A stretch of DNA of 15,423 nucleotides from an uncultured Collinsella sp. (GTDB lineage Bacteria; Actinomycetota; Coriobacteriia; Coriobacteriales; Coriobacteriaceae), in contig CAAEVD010000074.1 in assembly GCA_900759435.1 (NCBI GenBank), positions 1 through 15,423 of the forward strand, in the 5' to 3' direction. This document shows, piece after piece, positions 1-6,289 of the stretch. The notes under the pieces are model-generated. The model was not told the origin of the DNA and did no database searches. It worked only from the letters and a program-made list of their open reading frames with translations. The position numbers and the translations under genes are program-made. Each line of letters starts with the position of its first letter. Position 1 is the first letter of the stretch.

Positions 1-33
1 ATGATCCGTTTTCCTCCGTCCCCAAGGGATCAT
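1..33. repeat. Palindromic repeat with GGGGAC core, 3' of the DegV gene
   Basis: ATGATCC (1-7) is the exact inverted complement of GGATCAT (27-33), with a 19-base loop. The loop contains GTCCCC, which reads GGGGAC on the minus strand. It lies 15 bases beyond the DegV stop codon, so it would form a hairpin in the 3' end of that transcript. The window edge at base 1 hides any following T-run, so I cannot say whether it is an intrinsic terminator. The GGGGAC core recurs in other intergenic palindromes of this window. Confidence 0.55.
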
Positions 34-48
34 TTGTTGGCAGGTTGG

Positions 49-903
49 TTAGTTGGCGGGCTGGAAGAAGGCTACGGCTACGGCACCGGGGCCTACGTGG
101 GTACCGATGGTGGCACCGATGGTGTGAACGGGCAGCTCGCCCTCGGTGTGGCCAGCCCACAGTGCCGCGCTGTCCTCGATATACTTCTTGAGCACCGCAT
201 CCGAAAGGCCCGTATAGCCGAGCGCCAGCGGCATGGAAAAGTCGATGCCGCCCGCCTTTTCGACCTTTTGGTTCAGCAGGTTGCGGCCGTTCTTGGAACC
301 GCGCGCCTTTCCCAGCTGCACAATCAGACCGTCCTCGGCAGCTACCACGGGCTTTACGTTGAGCAGCGTACCCACGGCGCCGGCAGCAGCAGACAGGCGA
401 CCGCCGCGCACCAGGTACTCCAGCGTCTCGAGCAGGCCGATAACCACCACGCGGTCGCGCACGGCCTCGACCGCCGCCGCGATCTGGGCCGCGCTACGGC
501 CCTCGTCCACCAAGCGCAGCGCATACTCAACCAGAATGCGTTCACCCAGGGTGACGTTGTTGCTATCAACCACGTACACATCGCCGCCCGGCGCCTCGGC
601 TAGTGCGGTACGGGCGCTCTGATTGGTGCCCGACAGCTTAGCGCCCACGGTAATAATCACAGCCTCATCGCCGGCTTCGCGAATCTCGGCGATAGCCTGC
701 GAGAACGCGTACGGGTTGACCTGGCCGGTCTTGGGCAGCTCATCGCGCTCCACGAGCATCTCGTAAAAGCGCTGGTGATCGATGTCGACGCCATCCATGT
801 ACACATCGGTGCCAAAGGTGACGGACAGCGGCAAAACGTCCAGTGCCGGGTGCTCGGCCGGCGACATATCGCTTGCGGAATCGGTAATAATGCGGACGGA
901 CAT
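49..903 (-). CDS. DegV family fatty-acid-binding protein
   Basis: This 284-residue protein matches the DegV family in length and motifs. Family members bind a long-chain fatty acid, and some act as FakB subunits that present it to the kinase FakA for phosphorylation; whether this one does so is inference. Visible motifs are ITDSASDM near residues 6-13, LPLSVTFG, KTGQVNP, LSGTNQSA, LLNVKP and the C-terminal IGTHVGPGA, corresponding to the family's TDS, SQPS-like, SGT and GPG ligand-pocket motifs. I chose the ATG at 903 because GAAAGGA lies 7 bases upstream and the protein then begins with the expected MSVRIITDS; the open frame extends to 1008 but the extra 35 residues have no family counterpart. 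It lies 119 bases downstream of the MarR gene on the same strand and may be cotranscribed with it. No fakA-like kinase gene is visible. Confidence 0.93.
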   Translation of the reverse strand: MSVRIITDSASDMSPAEHPALDVLPLSVTFGTDVYMDGVDIDHQRFYEMLVERDELPKTGQVNPYAFSQAIAEIREAGDEAVIITVGAKLSGTNQSARTALAEAPGGDVYVVDSNNVTLGERILVEYALRLVDEGRSAAQIAAAVEAVRDRVVVIGLLETLEYLVRGGRLSAAAGAVGTLLNVKPVVAAEDGLIVQLGKARGSKNGRNLLNQKVEKAGGIDFSMPLALGYTGLSDAVLKKYIEDSAALWAGHTEGELPVHTIGATIGTHVGPGAVAVAFFQPAN

Positions 904-1022
904 AGCGAATCCTTTCTTGCGCAGGTCCCGCGCAGGGAATTTTGACAGCAATGACGCGGCACGGTATACGCGCTCAAACGGGACGATGCAGTTGTTAATG
1001 GGAAGCAAATGCCTAGGCGGCC

Positions 1023-1472
1023 CTACAGCTCGCGCAAGGTGTTGAGAATCGTACGCAGCGACGCATACATCTGCTCACGCTGCTCCACGCCCATGGCCTT
1101 GCCGGTGGTGTCGAGCACTTCACGAATAATGCAATCGGCCTCGTTCATGCTCTCGCCGCCCAACGTGGTCAGGCGAACCGGGGCGCGATACTTAACGGCG
1201 GCATCGCCCGAATCGTCGACTTCGACGTAGCCGCCCTCCTCCAGATGCGCCAGCGTGCGCGAGACGGCAGCGCGGGTCACGCCAGCCATGCGGGCGAGGT
1301 CGGCACCAGTCAGGCCGTCCTTGCTGCGCTCAAGATAGTACAGGCACATGATGTCGGAGCCCTTAAGGCCCAGCCTTGCGCCCTCAGATGTCTTAATGCG
1401 CTGGATCTCCTTGTAGAGTCCGCTGATCAGTCCGACAAAGTCCTCGAAACGTGTCTCGTCGCTCTGCTGCAT
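1023..1472 (-). CDS. MarR family winged-helix transcriptional regulator
   Basis: This 149-residue protein has the size and fold pattern of a MarR-type repressor, which binds DNA as a dimer and is often released by small ligands. The winged-helix region is visible as LTGADLARMAGVTRAAVSRT (helix-turn-helix) followed by LAHLEEGGYVEV and a wing containing YRAPVRLTTLG. Helices before and after would form the dimer interface. The ATG at 1472 is preceded by GAAAGGCGG about 9 bases upstream. DegV follows 119 bases downstream, so a lipid-related or membrane-stress regulon is possible; FabT, a fatty-acid regulator, is a MarR member, but nothing here identifies the ligand. I saw no clear palindromic operator in its own upstream region. 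Confidence 0.9.
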   Translation of the reverse strand: MQQSDETRFEDFVGLISGLYKEIQRIKTSEGARLGLKGSDIMCLYYLERSKDGLTGADLARMAGVTRAAVSRTLAHLEEGGYVEVDDSGDAAVKYRAPVRLTTLGGESMNEADCIIREVLDTTGKAMGVEQREQMYASLRTILNTLREL

Positions 1473-1576
1473 GGGAGACGACCGCCTTTCGCTTGCATAA
1501 TGCTAACGGGTAAACATCTTAACCGTACCCAGCGGCCGCCAGCACTGCGTGCCCTATTTGTTAACTCATCAACATA

Positions 1577-1617
1577 AAAACCACCACAAAGGGGACAGGC
1601 ACCTTTGTGGTGGTTTT
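1577..1617 (-). terminator. Bidirectional-looking terminator hairpin, ACCACCACAAAGG repeat copy 1
   Basis: AAAACCACCACAAAGG (1577-1592) pairs perfectly over 16 bases with CCTTTGTGGTGGTTTT (1602-1617) around a 9-base loop that contains GGGGAC when the first stem base pairs are included. On the minus strand the stem is followed by TTTTT, and it lies 28 bases beyond the stop codon of the B3/B4 gene, so it should terminate that transcript. The plus strand also ends in TTTT. A diverged copy follows pckA at 2537-2575. Confidence 0.8.
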
Positions 1618-1645
1618 GACCGGCGAGTATGATTTGCAGAAGTTG

Positions 1646-2365
1646 CTACAGCTCCACGCGGGGATTGTCGCGGGTCACAAGCGTCTTAACGACAACCGTC
1701 GCCCCCAGATAGCGCTCAAGCAGCTCGGCTAAGCGATCGATGGCGGCCTGACAGTCCCCCATGCGCTCGGGCTCTACGCACTCAATCGCCAAAAACGCGT
1801 CAGCCGAATCGTCGGATAGAGCCGTTCGAACGCCGTCGCGCCAGTTCCAGCAGCGGCACACGGCGCCCGCATCGTCAATGTAGGCGAGCTCGCCGGGCAG
1901 CGTCGGGTCGTCCGCTTCCTCGCCAAGCGGCAGGAACGCATCCCCGCCGTCGGTCACCTTCAAGCGAAGGTCTCCCTCAATCGCATGCAGATCCTCGCCT
2001 CCCACGGGCAGTGCATAGGACAGCGACACCGTGTTATAGATATCCACCGCGGGCGTAATGTGGCCCACCGGCTTGCCCTTGAGCACGCGCTTGAGCAGGT
2101 TCTCGATTGAACAGCGCGCGCCCTTTTTGGTCTTGAACAGACGATAGGCCTCGCGCCATGCCTTGACCGGCGCGTTCTCGCTGATAGTATCGCTGGTCAG
2201 ATGACGCTCAGCATCGATATTGGCGCGGTCGAGCAACGCCGCAATCGCATCCACGTCCTCTTGAGGAATCTGAGCCGCGGGCTTCATGCCCTCCACGACC
2301 ACAACACCAACCGCTGCCTGCGGAAACAGCTCCCAGAATGAATCCTCGGCAATAAAGCTCTTCAT
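1646..2365 (-). CDS. Stand-alone B3/B4 domain protein (PheT-like editing domain, COG3382 type)
   Basis: This 239-residue protein resembles the B3/B4 domain of the phenylalanyl-tRNA synthetase beta chain, which in PheT hydrolyses Tyr-tRNA(Phe). Free-standing versions are widespread and mostly uncharacterised. Characteristic segments are SIENLLKRVLKGK (about residues 86-98) and DIYNTVSLSYALPVGGED (108-125), followed by a central acidic stretch and a C-terminal alpha/beta segment ending VVVKTLVTRDNPRVEL. I chose the ATG at 2365 because AAGGGAG sits 6 bases upstream; the open frame can be extended to a TTG at 2392, but that codon lacks a comparable ribosome site and the Shine-Dalgarno lies within the extension. 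A promoter and a long leader hairpin lie upstream and a terminator lies 28 bases downstream, so the gene looks monocistronic and possibly attenuated. Aminoacyl-tRNA editing is a family-based guess. Confidence 0.82.
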   Translation of the reverse strand: MKSFIAEDSFWELFPQAAVGVVVVEGMKPAAQIPQEDVDAIAALLDRANIDAERHLTSDTISENAPVKAWREAYRLFKTKKGARCSIENLLKRVLKGKPVGHITPAVDIYNTVSLSYALPVGGEDLHAIEGDLRLKVTDGGDAFLPLGEEADDPTLPGELAYIDDAGAVCRCWNWRDGVRTALSDDSADAFLAIECVEPERMGDCQAAIDRLAELLERYLGATVVVKTLVTRDNPRVEL

Positions 2366-2407
2366 ACGTGCTCCCTTCACGATTCGCGCCAACGCGAGCG
2401 CCTAAAC

Positions 2408-2466
2408 AAAAAGCGCCCTTACGACGGCCACCTTCAAAGTCCTACGGTGCCGTCACAAGAGCGCTT
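2408..2466 (-). promoter_or_regulatory. Leader hairpin with T-run (possible transcription attenuator)
   Basis: In the minus-strand RNA, 2466-2446 pairs with 2411-2432 in a stem of about 21 pairs with one bulged base (2429) and a 13-base loop (2433-2445). It is followed directly by TTTTTGTTT. Three positions that would be C-A or A-C mismatches in the plus strand (2417/2460, 2421/2456, 2422/2455) become G-U pairs in the minus strand, so the structure is built for minus-strand RNA. It lies between the predicted promoter (2508-2536) and the start codon at 2365, where a terminator would block expression unless it is prevented from forming. Confidence 0.6.
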
Positions 2467-2471
2467 GCGCT

Positions 2472-2493
2472 GTCCCCATCCGGAGAAGGGGAC
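2472..2493. repeat. Small GTCCCC/GGGGAC hairpin in the B3/B4 leader
   Basis: GTCCCC (2472-2477) and GGGGAC (2488-2493) form a perfect 6-base stem with a 10-base loop. It lies just downstream of the predicted transcription start of the B3/B4 gene and directly before the terminator-like leader hairpin. It shares the GGGGAC core of other repeats in this window. Confidence 0.5.
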
Positions 2494-2507
2494 GATATGT
2501 CAGGCGT

Positions 2508-2536
2508 ATTGTAACCCGAGTCATCCGCGCGAGCAA
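2508..2536 (-). promoter_or_regulatory. Predicted sigma-70-type promoter for the B3/B4 gene
   Basis: On the minus strand, TTGCTC (2536-2531) and TACAAT (2513-2508) are separated by 17 bases. The -10 matches the consensus at five of six positions. Transcription would start near 2501 and give a leader of about 136 bases. The -35 touches the T-run of the pckA terminator. Confidence 0.5.
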
Positions 2537-2575
2537 AACCACCACAAAGGCGCACTGGCTCCCTTTATGGTGGTT
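2537..2575 (-). terminator. pckA terminator, ACCACCACAAAGG repeat copy 2
   Basis: AACCACCACAAAGG (2537-2550) pairs with CCTTTATGGTGGTT (2562-2575) around an 11-base loop. The single plus-strand mismatch (C2545/A2567) becomes a G-U pair in minus-strand RNA, and the minus strand continues with TTTT. It lies 17 bases past the pckA stop codon, so it should be its intrinsic terminator. Confidence 0.75.
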
Positions 2576-2592
2576 GTGGGTCTAAAGCGACG

Positions 2593-4263
2593 CTAGTGGC
2601 GGAGTCCCAGCAGGCCACGGCCGCGATGACGGGCGTCGGCATGCACCTGAGCGTGCGGACCGGCGGCCTTGACGGACTCGGGCAGGTGCGAGTACTTCTT
2701 CTCGAAATTCTCCTCGAACATCACGGCCAGGTTGTGCGCGGCCTCGTCGTAGCGAGCGGTGCTCTGCCAGTACTGGCGCGGCACCAGAATGCCGTCGGGC
2801 ACGCCATGGCACGTGGTGGGAATGTCGACGTTAAAGATGTCGTCGTGCACGAACTCGCTGTCCTCGATGGTACCGTCGAGGGCGCGGGCCACCAGGGCAC
2901 GCGTGTAGGCAAGCTCGATGCGATGGCCCACGCCGTAGCCGCCACCGATCCAGCCGGTATTGACCAGGTACACGCGGGTGCGACCGTCGGCAATACGCTC
3001 GCCGAGCATCTTGGCATAGACCATGGGGTCGAGTGGCATAAACGGCTCGCCAAACAGCGAGGAGAACGTGGGCGTGGGTTCGGTGACACCGACCTCGGTG
3101 CCGGGGATCTTGGCGGTGAAGCCCGTCACAAAGTGATACATGGCGGCATCGGCCGTCAGACGCGAGATGGGCGGCAGCACGCCAAAGGCATCGCAGGTCA
3201 AAAACAGCACGACGCTCGGGGTGGTGCCCATGCCCTTGGTCCACGCGTTGGGGATATGCTCGACGGGATAGGCCACGCGCGTATTGTGCGTAATCGAGAC
3301 GTCATCATAGTTAGGCTTGCGGTTCTCATCGAGCACCACGTTTTCGCAGATGGCGCCAAAGCGAACGGCGTTGAAGATCTCGGGCTCGTGGAACGCGTCC
3401 AGGCCCTCGCACTTGGCATAGCAGCCGCCCTCGATGTTGAAGATGCCCATGTCGGACCAGCCGTGCTCGTCGTCGCCGATCAGCAGGCGCGTGGGGTTGG
3501 CCGAAAGCGTGGTCTTGCCCGTACCGGAGAGGCCAAAGAACACGGCGGTCTCGTGCGTGACGGGATCCATACTGGCCGAGCAATGCATGGGCAGTACGTC
3601 GTCCTCGACGGGCAGCAGGTAGTTCATAACGCTGAAAATGGACTTTTTGATTTCGCCGGAGTAACCGGTGCCGGCAACCAGGATCACGCGCTCCTGGAAG
3701 TTGATGACCACGGCAGCGCTGGAGTTGAGGCCCTTGACGGCGGGATCGCACTGGTAGCCAGGTGCCGCGAGTACGCAAAAGTCAGGCTCACCGGTGCGAG
3801 CGATTTCGCGAGCGAGCGGACGGGCGAGCATCTGCTTAATGAAAAGCGCCTGGCTGGCACGCTCGCAGGCGACGAGCAGGTGACGCGTGTGGTTGCGGTC
3901 GGCACCGGCCATGCCGCGCGTGACAAACACGTCGCGCTCGTTGAGGTAGTCAACAATACCGGCTTTGATGGCCTCGTAGCTCTCGATCGAAAGCGGGCGG
4001 TTGACGGCGCCCCAGGCAATCTTGTCGTGAACATCGGGGGTGTCAACGATAAAGCGATCGTTGGGAGAACGACCAGTACGCTCCCCCGTCTCGATCACCA
4101 GCGCGCCGTTGGATGCCATGCGGCCTTCCTCGCGGCGGATGGCGTGCTCGACGAGCTCCGCTGCGGGTAGATCGACCAACAGACGGGGCTGATTATCGGC
4201 GGGATCTTCGATCAGCGTAATACCAAAGTTGGACAGAACTTCTGCAGGGGTAACACCAGGCAT
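2593..4263 (-). CDS. pckA: Phosphoenolpyruvate carboxykinase (ATP)
   Basis: This 556-residue enzyme interconverts oxaloacetate plus ATP with PEP, CO2 and ADP in the cytosol. In anaerobes it serves gluconeogenesis or, in reverse, CO2-fixing fermentation. Key sites are in place: TGRSPND with substrate-binding Arg65, YSGEIKKS (201-208) with the metal/substrate lysines 206-207, MHCSAS with metal ligand His227, the P-loop GLSGTGKTT (244-252) and kinase-2 motif IGDDEHGW with Asp264-Asp265. The P-loop form identifies the ATP class rather than the GTP class. The start is fixed by AAAGGAGG five bases before the ATG. The C-terminus runs about 20 residues past the AAGP where the E. coli enzyme nearly ends, with a His/Arg-rich tail. 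It lies downstream of the lactate permease on the same strand but has its own 275-base upstream region and a terminator. Confidence 0.97.
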   Translation of the reverse strand: MPGVTPAEVLSNFGITLIEDPADNQPRLLVDLPAAELVEHAIRREEGRMASNGALVIETGERTGRSPNDRFIVDTPDVHDKIAWGAVNRPLSIESYEAIKAGIVDYLNERDVFVTRGMAGADRNHTRHLLVACERASQALFIKQMLARPLAREIARTGEPDFCVLAAPGYQCDPAVKGLNSSAAVVINFQERVILVAGTGYSGEIKKSIFSVMNYLLPVEDDVLPMHCSASMDPVTHETAVFFGLSGTGKTTLSANPTRLLIGDDEHGWSDMGIFNIEGGCYAKCEGLDAFHEPEIFNAVRFGAICENVVLDENRKPNYDDVSITHNTRVAYPVEHIPNAWTKGMGTTPSVVLFLTCDAFGVLPPISRLTADAAMYHFVTGFTAKIPGTEVGVTEPTPTFSSLFGEPFMPLDPMVYAKMLGERIADGRTRVYLVNTGWIGGGYGVGHRIELAYTRALVARALDGTIEDSEFVHDDIFNVDIPTTCHGVPDGILVPRQYWQSTARYDEAAHNLAVMFEENFEKKYSHLPESVKAAGPHAQVHADARHRGRGLLGLRH

Positions 4264-4303
4264 GGGGCCTCCTTTAAAAACGCGTCACGCGGGCGCGGCG
4301 CGC

Positions 4304-4321
4304 ACTTTACTCACGTAAAGT
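4304..4321 (-). promoter_or_regulatory. 5' stem-loop with GNRA-type loop in the pckA leader
   Basis: ACTTTAC (4304-4310) and GTAAAGT (4315-4321) form a perfect 7-base stem. In the minus-strand RNA the four-base loop is GUGA, which fits the GNRA class of stable tetraloops. If the promoter proposed at 4331-4358 is right, this hairpin sits at the very 5' end of the pckA mRNA and could protect it from decay. It could also be a DNA operator. Confidence 0.5.
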
Positions 4322-4330
4322 CCGTTGTAC

Positions 4331-4358
4331 CCGATATGCAAAAACGTTTTTGCGGCAA
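4331..4358 (-). promoter_or_regulatory. Predicted pckA promoter with an operator-like palindrome in its spacer
   Basis: GCAAAAACGTTTTTGC (4338-4353) is a perfect 16-base palindrome centred on CG, the form typical of LacI/PurR/CcpA-family operators. On the minus strand it falls between TTGCCG (4358-4353) and TATCGG (4336-4331), a weak -35/-10 pair with a 16-base spacer. Transcription would start near 4324. The palindrome is seen directly; the promoter assignment and repressor family are inference. Catabolite control of pckA would make biological sense. Confidence 0.5.
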
Positions 4359-4409
4359 CGGCGAAGCGCCCGCCCAACGGTCAAAAATCACAGGCAAGCG
4401 GCCTGGTCA

Positions 4410-4502
4410 TTGGGGACGTTCTTAATCGACTAATCGTTGGGGACACTTATGGACCAGTCGTTGGGGACACTCTTAAACAGGCAACAACCAAGGAGTGTCC
4501 CT
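4410..4502. repeat. Cluster of TTGGGGAC-core repeats
   Basis: TTGGGGACGTTC (4410-4421), TTGGGGACACTT (4437-4448) and TTGGGGACACTC (4461-4472) repeat in the same direction. The last forms an inverted pair with GAGTGTCCC (4493-4501): GGGACACTC at 4464-4472 is its exact complement. The cluster lies between lctP and pckA and belongs to the GGGAC-core family seen elsewhere in this window. I see no coding potential in it. Confidence 0.65.
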
Positions 4503-4508
4503 AGATGC

Positions 4509-4537
4509 CGGCACTTAGGGACGTTCCCAAAGTGCCG
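4509..4537 (-). terminator. Hairpin directly after the lactate permease stop codon
   Basis: CGGCACTT (4509-4516) pairs with AAGTGCCG (4530-4537); after one mismatch the stem continues as GGGA/TCCC around a three-base loop. It begins one base after the permease stop codon. There is no T-run on the minus strand, so it may act as an mRNA 3'-end stabiliser, a repeat element or a Rho-dependent stop rather than as a classical intrinsic terminator. Confidence 0.5.
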
Positions 4538-4538
4538 A

Positions 4539-6110
4539 CTACAGCGGCAGGCCTTGGCCGAGCATGGCGATGACGCTCATGAGGATCAGCATGCCGGCGG
4601 CGTAGGGCAGCACTGCGCCCAGGAGCTCGGCGTCCTTACCGCGCACGTGCACGGCAGCGAGGCCAATCGCGAGCGTCTGCGGCGAGACCATCTTACCGGC
4701 GGCGACACCCAGGGCGTTCAACGCAACCATCCAGTAGTCGCTCACATCCAGCGCCGAAGCGGCCTGGCTCTGAATGGGACCAAACAGCATGCCCGACGAT
4801 GTGCCCGAACCGGTCACGAACGCACCGACGGCACCGATCCACGGGGCCAGAATCGGGTACAGACCACCGGCGACGGCAATGCAGAACGCACTGATCGAAG
4901 AGATCATGCCCGCATAGCCCATCACCTTGGCACAGCCCAGCACCGAAAGCATCGTGATTACCGTCGGCATCATCTGCTTCACAGTCGCGGCCAGCACCTC
5001 GCCCATCATGCGCGGCGAAGCCCCCTGAATGGCGCCGCCGATAAACGCGGCCAGGAAGATCCAAACACCCGGCGTGTTAATCCACGAAAACGTGAGCGTG
5101 CCGGGGTTCTCGCCGCAATACACCTGCACGTGACTCGCAAAGGGCGCAAGCGCGGCATGCACGGCGGGCACCAGGTTGGACGTACCCAACAGCAGTACAA
5201 AAATCAGGATGAAACACGACCAGGCAGAAAGCGCCGACTTAGCGGTGAGCTGCTCACCGGCCTCGATATTCATGTGAAAGCGCGCGTCCAGGTGACCGGA
5301 CTTCTCGGCGCGCATGGCAAGCGCGGCGGTCAGCGCGAGCGACACGATGGAGCCCACGACCACGGCAAGCTCGGGGCCCACAAACATAGCGACGACCAGG
5401 GCAGCGCCGACAAAGGACGCGCCAGAGAGCAGCGCGATACCGGCCACGCCGTGCAGGCGCTCGCCTACGCTCGCAACATCGCCTTGATCGTCGGTCACGC
5501 GGCCCGCAACCAACACGATGAGCAGCGGCATCACCACAAAGAACGGTGCGAGCTGCACCAGCTGAACGGTCGCCAGGTGCAGGGAATCCAGACCCACCAG
5601 GTCGGCAACGGACACCGTGGGGATGCCGATGGAGCCGTAGGGCGTGGGCACGCCGTTGGCCAGCAGGCAGATCAGCACGGCAGGCACGGCCTCAAAACCA
5701 AGGCCCGCGAGCATGCCGGCGGGAATGGCGACAGCGGTACCAAAGCCAGCCATGCCCTCCATAAAGCCACCGAAGCACCACGCCACGAGCAGCGCCAGCA
5801 GACGGCGATCGCTGCTGATGGAGGTGATCATGCTGCCGATCACGTCCATGGCGCCCGTGCGAACGCAGAGGTTATACGTAAAGACGGCGGCGATAATCAC
5901 CAACACGATGGGCCACAGCGCCATCAAAAAGCCCTCGAGCGAGGCCGTGGCTATCTGCGCCACCGGCAAATGCCACCACGCAAAGGCGAACACGCACGAA
6001 AGAACAAACGAACCAATCGCGGCTTTCCAGGCCGGCCATTTAAAGCACAGCAGCATCACGACAAGCCAGATGATAGGCACAAGAGCCAGCAAAAATGCGG
6101 CGACGTCCAT
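4539..6110 (-). CDS. L-lactate permease family transporter (LctP/LldP type)
   Basis: This 523-residue integral membrane protein belongs to the LctP family of lactate (and sometimes glycolate) proton symporters, whose usual length is about 530-560. Nearly the whole chain is hydrophobic segments, consistent with 12 or more transmembrane helices. The family signature is clear in EGMAGFGTAVAIP (about 118-130) and GVPTPYGSIG (153-162), with further conserved stretches at TGSGTSSGMLFGP and KMVSPQTLAIG near the C-terminus. AAGGAG lies 9 bases before the ATG at 6110. pckA follows on the same strand, which fits use of lactate carbon, but no lactate dehydrogenase or lutABC genes are in view. The 179-base divergent region upstream carries an inverted repeat that may be its operator. 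Substrate within the lactate/glycolate group cannot be decided from sequence. Confidence 0.93.
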   Translation of the reverse strand: MDVAAFLLALVPIIWLVVMLLCFKWPAWKAAIGSFVLSCVFAFAWWHLPVAQIATASLEGFLMALWPIVLVIIAAVFTYNLCVRTGAMDVIGSMITSISSDRRLLALLVAWCFGGFMEGMAGFGTAVAIPAGMLAGLGFEAVPAVLICLLANGVPTPYGSIGIPTVSVADLVGLDSLHLATVQLVQLAPFFVVMPLLIVLVAGRVTDDQGDVASVGERLHGVAGIALLSGASFVGAALVVAMFVGPELAVVVGSIVSLALTAALAMRAEKSGHLDARFHMNIEAGEQLTAKSALSAWSCFILIFVLLLGTSNLVPAVHAALAPFASHVQVYCGENPGTLTFSWINTPGVWIFLAAFIGGAIQGASPRMMGEVLAATVKQMMPTVITMLSVLGCAKVMGYAGMISSISAFCIAVAGGLYPILAPWIGAVGAFVTGSGTSSGMLFGPIQSQAASALDVSDYWMVALNALGVAAGKMVSPQTLAIGLAAVHVRGKDAELLGAVLPYAAGMLILMSVIAMLGQGLPL

Positions 6111-6213
6111 GGGTAAAAGCTCCTTGGTACCGCGAGGGCGGCATCGGGGGTGTCATAAAACTTGAACAGGATACCGCACGCTTACCGACAATTTTCTGCC
6201 GCCTGCCGAAATA

Positions 6214-6230
6214 TTGAACAATCCGTTCAA
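6214..6230. promoter_or_regulatory. Operator-like inverted repeat in the lctP/flippase divergent region
   Basis: TTGAACAATCCGTTCAA is a perfect 6-5-6 inverted repeat centred at 6222, between the divergent starts at 6110 and 6290. Its size and spacing suit a dimeric repressor such as a GntR- or TetR-type protein. A TATACT hexamer at 6256-6261 could be the -10 of the plus-strand gene, though its -35 is poor. The repeat would then lie just upstream of or over that promoter. Confidence 0.5.
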
Positions 6231-6289
6231 AAACACGAGCAAACACCGCCGCGTCTATACTAGAGCGCAGCAATAGAAAGGACTCCGCC

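Noticed and set aside
1500..1522. TTAAGA-N17-TATGCA as the MarR gene promoter
   Set aside because: The resulting transcription start, near 1487, would fall within the ribosome-binding site, so this pair cannot be the functional promoter.
2453..2479. Nine-codon minus-strand mini-frame (ATG 2479 to TGA 2453) in the B3/B4 leader, possible leader peptide
   Set aside because: It overlaps the 5' arm of the attenuator hairpin, which is suggestive, but there is no ribosome site and no run of a single amino acid.
2366..2501. T-box riboswitch in the B3/B4 leader
   Set aside because: The leader is only about 136 bases, I found no T-box sequence of the TGGNACCGCG type and no stem I with a specifier loop.
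2596..4170. Long plus-strand open frame opposite pckA
   Set aside because: It mirrors the codon pattern of a clearly identified high-GC gene, has no ribosome site and no recognisable protein features.
4410..4537. CRISPR-like array in the lctP-pckA gap
   Set aside because: The repeats are short, unequal, partly inverted and irregularly spaced; no cas genes are present.
4437..6116. 559-codon plus-strand open frame opposite the lactate permease
   Set aside because: The product is a His/Gln/Arg-rich low-complexity chain, as expected from the complement of a hydrophobic transporter; the permease motifs are unmistakable on the other strand.
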